Positions 1 through 7,700 of a stretch of DNA of 13,337 nucleotides are shown one piece after another (the stretch's first letter is position 1; each line of letters starts with the position of its first letter). Source of the stretch: Chlamydomonas sphaeroides (taxonomy: Eukaryota; Chlorophyta; Chlorophyceae; Chlamydomonadales; Chlamydomonadaceae). Location of the stretch: positions 15,193 through 28,529 of the forward strand of contig BDDC01001328.1 of the NCBI GenBank assembly GCA_001662425.1, written 5' to 3'. The position numbers were made by a program, and so were the translations under genes. The notes below the pieces were generated by a model. It saw nothing but the letters and a program-made list of their open reading frames with translations. It had not been told where the DNA came from and did not search any database.

Positions 1-3000
1 CCCGCCTCGCATGTGCCTCTGTGTGGGTCCGCCCGCACCCACTTGCAGGTCTCGTTGGTGCGGGGGTACTGCGCAAAGTACTTGAGCTCCTCCACCAGAG
101 GCAGGCATAGCGCACGGCGGGAGCAGGACACGGCGTACCTGGGGGCGGGAGGGGGGGCAGGGCGGAAGACAAGAGGGGAAGGGGATCGGCAGGTGCGTTG
201 GAGGCAGGCAGCGGGCAGCACTGCGGCGAGGGACGGACGCCAAGAGGCGGGCACGGGGGCGCGAGCTGGGGTGCAGGCGGGGTGGGGCCGGGGACTGGGC
301 AGGCACCGCATGGGGGAGGAGCATGAGCCGGCGCGTCGGGCGTTCTGGCAGGTAGGGCACTCCACAGAATGCCCCGGCTCGAGGGGAGGGAGGAGGAGTG
401 TGTGGTTCAGGAGCAGTGAGCGCGCAGGGCACCCCGAGGCGAGTCCGGGGGGCAGGGCACCCCGAGGCGAGTCCGGGGGGCAGGGCACCCCGAGGCGAGT
501 CTGGCGGGCAGGGCACCCCGAGGCGAGTCCGGCGGGCAGGGCACCCCGAGGCGAGTCCGGCGGGCAGGGCACCTCGGAGCGAGCCTGGGCCGCCGCGCCG
601 GGTGCGGCACGTCACGGCTGCACTGCAGCCAATTGCATCGCATTTTAAAATACTGCTGAACTGCAGCAAGGCGCAGGGCGGTCGTACTTGAACTTCTTGG
701 ACAGCTCCGTCAGCAGGTGAAACAGGTAGCACAGCCGCGCGGGGCGGCTCAGGTGCTGCCGCGCAAAGGCCAGCGCCTGCGGGGCGGTGAGTCAGGCGGG
801 GAGGGGATCCGGGGAGGGAGGGGATCGGGGGAGGGAGGGGACCGCAGGTCTGCCTGCACGGTTCCAACTCGCGTGTGCAACAAGGTTGCCACGGTGAGGC
901 CAGCGCCTGCGCCTGCGGTGCGGCGCGGCGCGGCAGGCGGGGCGGCAGCCGGGCCACGACAGGTCTGCCTGCGCGGCTGCTGGGGCATGCGGGCACGCAA
1001 TGTGTGCCACGAACACAACACCAAACCGGGGTGTCCTGGATTGGACATGGTCCTAGCTTGGACCTGCTTGGGCGTGTTGCCTAGGTTGGACATCCGCGCT
1101 GCGCGGCAGCCCTACCTGTGTGGCAATGCGGCGGGCGTCCGCGTCGTGGGCCTTGGCCCAGCGCACGGCCTGGCGGGTGCGGGAAAGGATGGGGCGGCGG
1201 CGCGGGGCAAGGCAGGCGTGCGTGGCAAGGCGCGCGTGGGGAGGGGGGGCGAGGAGGCGGGCAGGCGGGGGCGCGCTGAGCCGTGCGTAGCCGTGAGCGC
1301 ACCTCGACGATGTCATCCCTGTGCTTGAGCATGAAGGGCACGTAGTGCTCGTACGGCTGCAGTGCGTCATAGTAGAAGCCCAGCCGCCACGACTCGGCCT
1401 GAAAGGGTGTGGGGGGCGAGAGGCAAAGGGGGTTGGGGCTGGGGTTGGGAAGGCAGTTGGGTTTGCGCGTGGAGCGGACGGCGGTGCGGTGGGGCAGCAT
1501 GGGGGAGAGAGCGGGTGGGCGGGGTGGCACTGTGCTGTGGGTGGGCGGCGGGGTGGCGCGCACGGCACTGCGTTGGGGTGCTATGCCCGGTGCTACCGGG
1601 GGCCGGCGGCGGCGGCCCGTCGCTGGGGCGGCCCCGCGAAGCAGCGCTTGGGTGTGGGGCGGGAGGGATGGGGCGGGAGGGATGGGGCGGGAGGGATGGG
1701 GCGGGGGGGATGGGGCGGGGGCCAAGCAGGCCTGGCCCCCTGCGGGTGTCCTTGCAAGCGGTGGGCCGGCGGCGGTGGGGGGAGGGCGTGCTTGCGCAGC
1801 CTGACCACCGTGCCGGACACCGCGCACCCTGCACGGACACCGTGCCGTACGCACGCCGCACCTTGAACACCGTGCTGCCCAGCAGCAGGTACTTGTCGAA
1901 CTTGGACGATATGGACCAGCCGTCGGTGGACACGATGTACTTGAACTGATTCTGGTGCGCCAGCGGCAGCGGGTGCGCCACGCCCAGGTCGTAGGCGGCC
2001 AGCAGGTCGGGGTGGGCGGCGGACACGTTGTTGAGGTAGAGGCGCGGGCAGGGCACCTGGCGGAAAGAGGGAGGGGGGCAGGGGATGGAGGGGATGGAGG
2101 GCGGAAAGGGGGAAGCAGAGGCGGGGCATGAGTGTTCTGCGTTCCGCACGGCGCCACTCAGCCCCTGGCATCGCTAGGCATCGCTAGGTATCGCCCGTCC
2201 AGACCCCAGGCGCCGCCTTCGGTGGGCAGGCGGCGCGCACAGAGGGTCCCAGCTGGCTGGCGTCACCGTGGAACAAGAGGAGCCAACTGCCCGCCTCCTG
2301 GCGCCGTGTCCCCGTTATCGCCCCCCTGCCCCCAGCCTGCTCCTCTGCCAGCCTCGCCCCCCTTAACCAGCTCGCAGTCCCGGGCGTGCACCTGCACCCT
2401 CCGGGCCTCCGCCCTGGTGACACCCGCGGGCGCCCTCCTTCCGTCCAGTCCAGCTCACTCGACGCCTGCCGCCCACCTCGCCCATCCTTCCTGCGGCGCC
2501 CCGGGGCCTGCAGGACCGCCACGGCCGTCCGCCACCTCCCGCCCACCCCGCCTCCGCCCCTGCTCCGCCACCGCCCTGTCACTCACCGGCTCTCCGTCCT
2601 GGGTGTGGACCTGCGCCCGGGCGCCCGGCCCCGGCGGCCAGGCGTAGTAGTAGGAGCAGAAGCCGTTCCAGCGGCCGAAGGCAATCTGGGCCGGGGCGGG
2701 GGCGGGAGGAAGGGAAAGAGACAGGTCATGCGTTGGCGCCGTGCGCTGCACACCTCAAAGCTGCGGAGCCCATCCGAGCCTGCAGAGCTGTGTCGGGCGG
2801 GATGCCCGGTGCAAACGTGGCGTGGGCTCGTGAGGCGGCCGTGTGGTGGGTCGGCGGCGGCAGGGAGGGGCGGCAGGGAGGGAGGGGCGCGCACGTGCGC
2901 GCTCTCCCGGCGGCAGGGCGGGGCGCGTGTCTGCGGCCATGCGCCCCCTGGCATGGCTCCCCCCTCACACGCCAGGCGCTTCACTTGCTCCGCCTCCCTC

Positions 3001-5362
3001 CAGTCGCGCCCCACGAGGCCCCCCATCCCCCCATCCCCGCCGCCCGCATCCCAGCGCACGCCCGGCTCGCCCTGCCGCCTCGCCTCAGGCCCACACGTGC
3101 GCCGCCCGAGCCAGCCCCGCTCCCCTCCCCTCCGTCCCCCTCCCCCCCAACCTCCGCGCACCTCCTTGCGCTTCTCCCAGGGCACGCCCTGCAGGGTCTC
3201 CAGCTGCGACTCCAGCGCGTCAAAGCTGTCGCGGGCGCACCTGGGGCGGGTGGGGGGCGGGGCGGGATGCTGAGGGGCTGTCGCCTTGAGGGGCCCATGC
3301 CCAGCTGAAGGCCCCCTGGTACGGCACGGCCCACACCGCCGCACCCAGCCCGTACGGCAAGGGCCCCTGCGTGCCCACGGCGTCCTACCTGCAGCCCCCT
3401 GGTAGGGGGGGAGCCCTGGCCTACCCACCCTGCCCTCGCCCTCCCCCCAGCCTGGTAGCGCCGCTGTGTGGTTCCTTCACCCCAGGCACCACCGTCACGC
3501 AGCTGGGCCCTCGCGCCCCTATCAGGCAACCCCGGCCCCACCAACCCCCAACCCCTCGCCCCCCACCTGAAAGCGCCGCTGTAGGGCACCACCATGACCC
3601 CGTTGTCCTCGCTCTTGCTCCAGGCCACCATGGGCGGCAGTGTGCCCACCGGCTCGTGCGGCCAGGAGGTGCCTGACAGCCATGAGGGGCCGAGGGGGGG
3701 CCGAAGGCCGGGGTTGGGGTGGGGTGGGGGACGCAGGGCCGCCACGGCCCCGCCGCCCTCGTGCGGCTGCCGGGTCTACCCCAGCCGTATGCGTCCGCCT
3801 CCCGGCTCCGTCCTCCTCGCGGCCCTTGCTCCTCACTCTTGCGGTCGGGCGACAGGTTGGTCTCAGCGGGCGGGTGGTCGTCCAGCCAGTAGGCGAACTC
3901 CACGTTGGGCAGGCTTGGGGGGGAGGGCGGGTTAGGCACATGTGTTTCGCGTGTGTCGTTTGTGAGCGCGTGGGGCCCGGGGGGGGGGGCAGGGAGGGAC
4001 AGTGAAGGGAAAGTCGCCACATAAGGGGCACGCGCGTATGCCACATACTCATGCGCCTTGCTGCCTGCAACAACATGCTCAATGTCAAACACCTGGCTGG
4101 CCTCGTACAGCTCCCCATCATCCCGCCACACCCGTCAGCACGGTGTCATGGCATCACGCCACATGTGCATGATACAAACGTGCACAACAACAGCCACATC
4201 CATCACACCATGCGCTGTGCTCACTTGAACACCTGGCTGGCCTCGTACAGCTCCACCAGCAGCCCGATGTGCTCGTGCGGCCCCAGGCGGTGGTCGGGGA
4301 TGGCGTTGTTCACGTACACCGTGCCTGGCCGGGGGCCGGGGGGTTTTGAAGGGGAGGGAGGCGGGAGGGGCCGGGGATGGCGGGTTCAACACACAACCTT
4401 GGCTGGTCAGAGGGGGCCGAGGCGGAGGGAGGCGACTTGGGGTGGGGCGCGGAGTGGCAGCGCGGTGCGGGAGGGGTCAGGGGTCGGCCGCGGCAAGGCG
4501 GGATGCGGGTGGGGGCTCATGTGGGTCGGAGCCAGCGGCCACCCGGCTGCTGGGAGGCGCTCCAGCGGAGGCGCAGGGCCACGAGGCCGCGCAGCAGCCG
4601 CGCATGGCCGAGCGCCAGCAGGCGGGGGCAGCGGCGCGGCGCCCCTGACCGAGCCTGCCACACAGGACAGGGCGAGCCCCGTCAACATGGGGCCAGGCTG
4701 AGCTCAGCAGGCCCGGCCCGGCCCGGCCCGGCCCGGCCCGGCCCGGCCCGGCCCGGCCCGGCCCGGCCCGGCCCGGCCCGGCAGCAGGCCTGGCCCGGCC
4801 CTGCCGTACGGGCCTGGTGGGAGGGGGGTGCGGAGCTGCGGTGCCCGGGCTGTGGGTGCCGCGCGGCTGCTGGTGCGAGGCAGGCAGCCCCGTGCTGGGC
4901 CGAGGTGCCGTTGGGTGCGGGCCGGTGACGGCTCCTGGCGGCCGCACCGTTCTCGACGGTGAAGCGCTGCGGCTGGCAGTTGCAGTGCTGCTTGGTGATG
5001 CGCTCCTCGTTGGCGCAGTGCCGCGACACGGTGAGCACCTGCTCGGGGGAGCGGGCGGGGTACGAAGGGGCGGGGCCGGCTTGCGAGGCACGTGTCGCGG
5101 CGAAAATTGCATGCGGGGCCTGAGAGACGGAGATGTTTTGACAGCGGCGATCGCCGTGTTGCTCTCCGCGTGCACGGCGCTATCATGTGCGCACCATCTC
5201 CTCATGAACACCGCCCCAGGCATCGAACACGGACACATCCTTCTTAATGCGCTCGAGAATCTTAGGGTGTAGGTCGCAGGTATCGAGCTTCTGTAGCGCG
5301 CGCGACAGCCATGGCCCAGCTGTCGCCTGGAGCAGCAGCAGTAGCCAGGTGTGCCCGTTCAT
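1..5362 (-). CDS. GT90 / CAP10-domain glycosyltransferase, 12 exons, 3' end outside window
   Basis: Exons: 5362-5195, 5038-4948, 4324-4225, 3913-3837, 3672-3567, 3240-3162, 2685-2587, 2056-1862, 1398-1303, 1169-1116, 776-688, 138-1 (partial). Every intron is GT-AG and every junction keeps phase, giving about 430 residues so far. CAP10-type signatures are seen in order: an N-terminal region with ENGTVYV (about 85-91), LPNVEFAYWLDD (about 121-132), KYIVSTDGWSISSKF (about 279-293) followed by KYLLLGSTVFK, then YYDALQPYEHYVPF, AVRWAKAHDADA and RLCYLFHLL. Family members transfer sugars (glucose or xylose) to proteins or glycans in the ER/Golgi; the substrate here is unknown. The chosen start, MNGHTWLLLLLQ, has a short hydrophobic stretch suitable for a signal or anchor. 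An in-frame Met at 5473 is an alternative, and a splice acceptor within the CTGCTGCTCCAG tract before residue 13 is also possible. N-glycosylation sequons NGT, NVS and NET are present. The usual FFRG-like motif is not obvious. The exon model is strong; the N-terminus is less certain. Confidence 0.85.
425..590. repeat. 28-bp minisatellite, about 6 copies, in the last visible GT90 intron
   Basis: The motif CAGGGCACCCCGAGGCGAGT recurs with starts at 425, 453, 481, 509, 537 and 565, an exact 28-bp period, with the last copy diverged. It lies inside the intron 687-139. ORFs through it on both strands are repeat artefacts. The rest of this 549-nt intron is G-rich with no other recognisable feature. 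Confidence 0.9.
777..1115. other. GT90 intron 10 with small local duplications
   Basis: This 339-nt intron has GT at 1115-1114 and AG just before exon position 776. It holds an 18-bp direct repeat of the type GGATCnGGGGAGGGAGGG around 806-843. It also holds a second copy (near 896-910) of the 15-bp AGGCCAGCGCCTGCG that spans the splice acceptor of exon 11 at 767-781, and two copies of CAGGTCTGCCTGC near 844 and 959. No exon or other gene was seen. Confidence 0.5.
1654..1722. repeat. 14-bp G-rich tandem repeat in GT90 intron 8
   Basis: The unit GATGGGGCGGGAGG repeats about 4-5 times inside the intron 1861-1399, with variants in the last copies. The plus strand carries clustered GGGG runs. The rest of this 463-nt intron is GC-rich without recognisable features. 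Confidence 0.8.
2057..2586. other. GT90 intron 7, no gene seen
   Basis: This 530-nt intron is flanked by GT at 2586-2585 and AG at 2058-2057. Inside are a short GGCATCGCTA direct repeat near 2167-2190 and GGGGATGGAG repeats near 2082-2100. A long minus-strand reading frame crosses it but is low-complexity Arg/Gly/Pro. The exons on either side join in phase 0 without it, so it is treated as intron. Confidence 0.55.
2686..3161. other. GT90 intron 6, no gene seen
   Basis: A 476-nt GT-AG intron. The plus strand is G-rich up to about 2960 and C-rich from about 2990 to 3160. The segment near 2857-2885 repeats GGCGGCAGGGAGG. Open frames here are compositional. No conserved peptide was seen. Confidence 0.5.
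3241..3566. other. GT90 intron 5, no gene seen
   Basis: A 326-nt GT-AG intron between the exons ending VVPYSGAF and starting CARDSFDAL; the codon split across it makes Arg. The interior is GC-rich, with a C-rich plus strand in 3420-3566. No RNA, repeat array or coding peptide was recognised. Confidence 0.5.
4076..4125 (-). pseudogene. Relic copy of the 3' end of GT90 exon 3, inside the next intron
   Basis: Twenty-seven bases at 4088-4114 are identical to 4228-4254 in the real exon (ELYEASQVF). Similarity continues with mismatches and indels to 4125 on one side, and as TGCTCA near 4076 on the other. Relative to the true exon the copy lacks one base just upstream of ELYEAS, which breaks the frame. 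The GT of the true donor (TTCAA|GTGAGC) is replaced by TTTGACATTG, so the copy has no donor at that place. The exon at 4324-4225 fits both phases, so the copy is read as a non-functional partial exon duplication in the 4224-3914 intron. Confidence 0.7.
4710..4782. repeat. (GCCCG)n pentanucleotide tract, about 14 units
   Basis: About 70 bases of uninterrupted GCCCG units lie in the 623-nt intron 4947-4325. The tract is bracketed by two copies of CAGCAGGCC (4705-4713 and 4782-4790). The remainder of the intron is GC-rich with no other signal. Gly/Pro/Ala/Arg-rich ORFs across it are artefacts. Confidence 0.95.
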
Positions 5363-5466
5363 ATCATCGCTGTGATCATTGGTAGTATGCCGTGTCACAT
5401 GTTCGTCGCTCGCTGCCAAGGCCGTCGCTAAAACACGTACCCAAACTTTTCCCTGCCCCCATCCCA

Positions 5467-5483
5467 CGCTCATATACTGAGCG
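5467..5483 (-). promoter_or_regulatory. Possible TATA-like promoter element of the GT90 gene
   Basis: On the minus strand the inverted repeat CGCTCA/TGAGCG encloses GTATA, about 105-120 bases before the ATG at 5362. A TATA-type element here would start transcription downstream of the alternative ATG at 5473 and so would favour 5362. The call rests only on the motif and its position. Confidence 0.3.
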
Positions 5484-6023
5484 TCTCTGCCCGCCTCCCA
5501 AACACACGCACTGGCCTCCGCTCAAGGCAGCACAGGTGTAGCTGACGAGGTACGTAGTGCCGCGAAGCAGGGGGGCGCTCGCTGGCTGGGAGGGGCCGGC
5601 GTTCATAAGCAAGGGTCATCACGCTAGCTGCCACGTACGCACCACCCCTCCCCTCATCAACGCCCGCATGCCCTTGCCCTCCTCGCCGCCGAGGCATGGC
5701 TGAAGGCACTGTCATTGCCCTTGCCGACCTCGCGGCGCCTTCCAATCATTTCCCTCCCCATCACCCGCTTTACTGCTTGCCTGCTCGCTCCCTTCTGCCC
5801 CCCGTGAGAGGTGCCCTGCCCCTGACCTTCCCTCCCACACGACAGCACGTGCTGCGCGGGGCGCCTTGTTGTCGCAGGCTGCCGCAACAGGTAATCCTGG
5901 GACGACGCCCACCGCCGACGGCCAAAGCACGCATCCAAGCTCCCAGCCGTGCCCCGCCTTGGCCCTAGGCCTCTCTCCCTTGTTCCCTCCCTTCTGCTGC
6001 CCGCCCAGTGCGTGCGTGCGTGC
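5484..6023. other. Intergenic region upstream of the GT90 gene, no supported gene
   Basis: A 90-codon plus-strand frame opens at 5696 (MAEGTVIALADLAAPSNHF). An exon-like block at about 5848-5891 sits between an AG (ACACGACAG) and a donor-like CAACAG|GTAATC. No family was recognised and the joins cannot be tested here. GTGC tetranucleotide repeats occur at about 6008-6023. Confidence 0.35.
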
Positions 6024-6262
6024 GGCGGGCAGGGAGGCGGGCAGGGAGGCGGCGAGGGAGGCGGGCAGAGAGGCGGGCAGGGAGGCGGGCAGGGAGGCGG
6101 GCAGGGAGGCGGGCAGGGAAGCGGGCAGGGAGGCGGGCAGGGAGGCGGGCAGGGAGGCGGGCAGGGAGGCGGGCAGGGAGGTGGCGAGGGAGGCGGCGAG
6201 GGAGGCGGCGAGGGAGGCGGCGAGGGAGGCGGCGAGGGAGGCGGCGAGGGAGGCGGCGAGGG
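6024..6262. repeat. 12-bp G-rich minisatellite, about 20 units in two variants
   Basis: The array is mostly GCGGGCAGGGAG units up to about 6180, then GCGGCGAGGGAG units to 6262. Because 12 is a multiple of 3, it produces long open frames in all six phases (poly GQGG-, REAG- and SLPA-type), which are not evidence of genes. The plus strand has the G3+ run spacing expected of G-quadruplex formers. Confidence 0.95.
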
Positions 6263-6475
6263 CCATACCGCGGGCGCGGGGGATGCGCTAGCGGCTTCGA
6301 GCAGGTGGGTGGGTGGGAGAGATAGAGAGGTGTGGCCATTGAGTGTGGTCCCTCACGCACCAACTTCCCATCCAGCCACAGGCTGTGCGACGGCCGGCTG
6401 CTGCTGCTGGTGCCGCGGGCTGCGATGCCGCCGGCGGGGGCCACGTTCTGGTCGGAACCGCGCGCCGTGCTGCGT
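6263..6475 (+). other. Weak candidate for two plus-strand exons with a 71-nt intron
   Basis: A donor-like CGAGCAG|GTGGGT (GT at 6305) and an acceptor-like CCCATCCAG (AG at 6374-6375) bound a possible 71-nt intron. The downstream frame reads HRLCDGRLLLLVPRAAMPPA and stays open with GC-rich third positions to about 6475. No family was recognised, and the upstream exon would run into the 12-bp minisatellite. This may be a fragment of an unknown gene or chance. Confidence 0.2.
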
Positions 6476-7004
6476 GCGTGGCCTGTGCGTGGCGCGTTCT
6501 CGTCGTCTCCTCTCCTCGCTCCCCTCTCCCCACTGCAACGGCCTGCCCATGGACTGCTCGCGGGGGCTTTTCGAGCATGTAGGGAAAGGGGTGGAGGCGC
6601 GCAAAAAGGGAAAAGGATACAGGCTTGTCGGCAACCGTAGTTGGTAGGCACGTGTAAGCGGCGACGCTTGCACAACTCGGAACCACGGTTCCCTTCTTCC
6701 TGTCCCACTCACAACAAGGACAGTCTAGCGTACGCTAGAGCATAAGTGTTACGCCCAAAGGGTTAGCAGCACCGTGTATGCTTGCGAGCGGTGCGGCGCA
6801 TCGGCAGTAGTCATACTGGCAGTCCCGAGCCGCGCTCTTCCCGAGCCGGCAGAGCCAGAGAGAGAGTCATCACTTCGGAAACACATGATCAATAACAAGC
6901 CTTCAAATACAAGCGGCTTCCATCGAAGCCCTTCCCTACGGACTCGTTTCCGTGATTCCGCTTTTGGTTTCTCGTTTCCGCCCGACAACGAGTAGTCCGT
7001 GTCT
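6476..7004. other. Region between the candidate exons and the retroelement; no LTR identified
   Basis: The composition becomes less GC-rich from about 6640, which may mark the 5' edge of the retroelement (LTR or leader). No terminal TG/CA pair, primer-binding site or second LTR copy could be matched within the window. A 16-bp palindrome lies at 6724-6739. Confidence 0.35.
6724..6739. repeat. 16-bp perfect palindrome
   Basis: TCTAGCGTACGCTAGA equals its own reverse complement. It lies about 265 bases before the first Gag-like ATG, in the presumed 5' leader of the retroelement. Its role is unknown. Confidence 0.85.
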
Positions 7005-7307
7005 ATGGCGTTCTTGACGGCGATAACGGGCATCCTGGACGAGCTTGGAGTGCTCGATCGGGACACGCCCGCCAGTCGCGAGGCGCTGCTCGACGACCAT
7101 GGCCTGCCGGCCGGGTTCGTCGAAGACGTCGACCTGGCGCGGGCGCTGGAGGCGCTCAGTCCCGACGGTGCTGACAGCCTAGGCGACATAGCAGATGCTG
7201 CGGCCTTTGCCAGGGCCGAGCAGGAGAAGGCAACGATTGCCGCCCAGCAGGCGGCGCAGCCTGCTCCGCCCGCTCCGCCCGCTCCACCCGCCCCACCGGC
7301 GCTGTAG
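7005..7307 (+). CDS. Gag-like N-terminal ORF of the retroelement
   Basis: The ATG at 7005 opens a frame of 100 residues starting MAFLTAITGILDELGVLDRD and ending in a PAPPAPPAPP tract before a TAG stop. The first 70 residues are acidic and predicted helical, followed by an Ala/Gln-rich stretch. No Gag family motif is recognisable; the Gag call comes from its position ahead of the RGG ORF and pol. The TAG is followed after 12 bases by the next ATG in the same frame, so both ORFs may once have been one protein, or may be joined by stop readthrough. Confidence 0.6.
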   Translation: MAFLTAITGILDELGVLDRDTPASREALLDDHGLPAGFVEDVDLARALEALSPDGADSLGDIADAAAFARAEQEKATIAAQQAAQPAPPAPPAPPAPPAL

Positions 7308-7319
7308 CCCACGCACCCT

Positions 7320-7700
7320 ATGTTGCAGGCGGCCAACTCACTGGCGGCCATGGGCGGTGTCACCAAGCACCACCCCCAGCATCCGCAACACGGTGGGCTG
7401 GGGGAGGTGATGGCCGCGGCGGCCGGCAGTGGCGGCGGCGGTGACATCGGCCGCGGTGGTGGCCGCTTTGGCAGCGGCTACCAGGGCCGCAATGGCGGTG
7501 GCAACCGCGGTGGCTACGGAGGCCGCGGTGGCTTCCAGGGCCGCGGCTATGGAGGCCAGGCCTATGGCGGTGGCTATCAGGGCCGTGGTGGTGGCAGCCG
7601 GGGCCGTGCAGGCCGCGGTGGCCGCGGTGGCCGCGGCGGTGGCCGCAGTGGCCGCGGCAGCCGTAACAACGGCCAGGAGGCGGAGCCCATGTATGAGTGA
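7320..7700 (+). CDS. RGG-box basic ORF, putative Gag nucleic-acid-binding part
   Basis: The 126-residue product starts MLQAANSLAAMGGVTKHHPQ. From about residue 37 it is an almost pure Arg/Gly domain with scattered Tyr, Phe and Gln (for example GRGGFQGRGYGGQAYGGGYQ), ending NNGQEAEPMYE. RGG boxes bind RNA, so it could play the nucleocapsid role normally filled by CCHC zinc knuckles, none of which is visible. It is in the same frame as 7005-7307. Its TGA (7698-7700) overlaps the start of pol. The GGCCGCGGTGGC-type repeats make spurious Arg- or Ala-rich frames in other phases. Confidence 0.65.
   Translation: MLQAANSLAAMGGVTKHHPQHPQHGGLGEVMAAAAGSGGGGDIGRGGGRFGSGYQGRNGGGNRGGYGGRGGFQGRGYGGQAYGGGYQGRGGGSRGRAGRGGRGGRGGGRSGRGSRNNGQEAEPMYE

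Noticed and set aside
425..590. CRISPR-like regular repeats
   Set aside because: Units are directly tandem without unique spacers, and the context is a eukaryotic intron.
1081..2157. Long minus-strand ORF of 358 codons
   Set aside because: Only the parts matching GT90 exons 8-10 are coding; the rest is Pro/Arg-rich intron read through.
4682..5038. Gly/Pro/Ala/Arg repeat protein across the GCCCG tract
   Set aside because: It is an intron microsatellite; the flanking exons join in phase without it (ENG-TVYV).
5712..6291. Long ORFs on both strands made of SLPA-, REAG- or GQGG-type repeats
   Set aside because: They are the translation of a 12-bp minisatellite whose period is a multiple of 3, so all six frames stay open.
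6640..7004. 5' LTR of the retrotransposon
   Set aside because: No matching 3' copy, TG/CA ends or primer-binding site could be identified.
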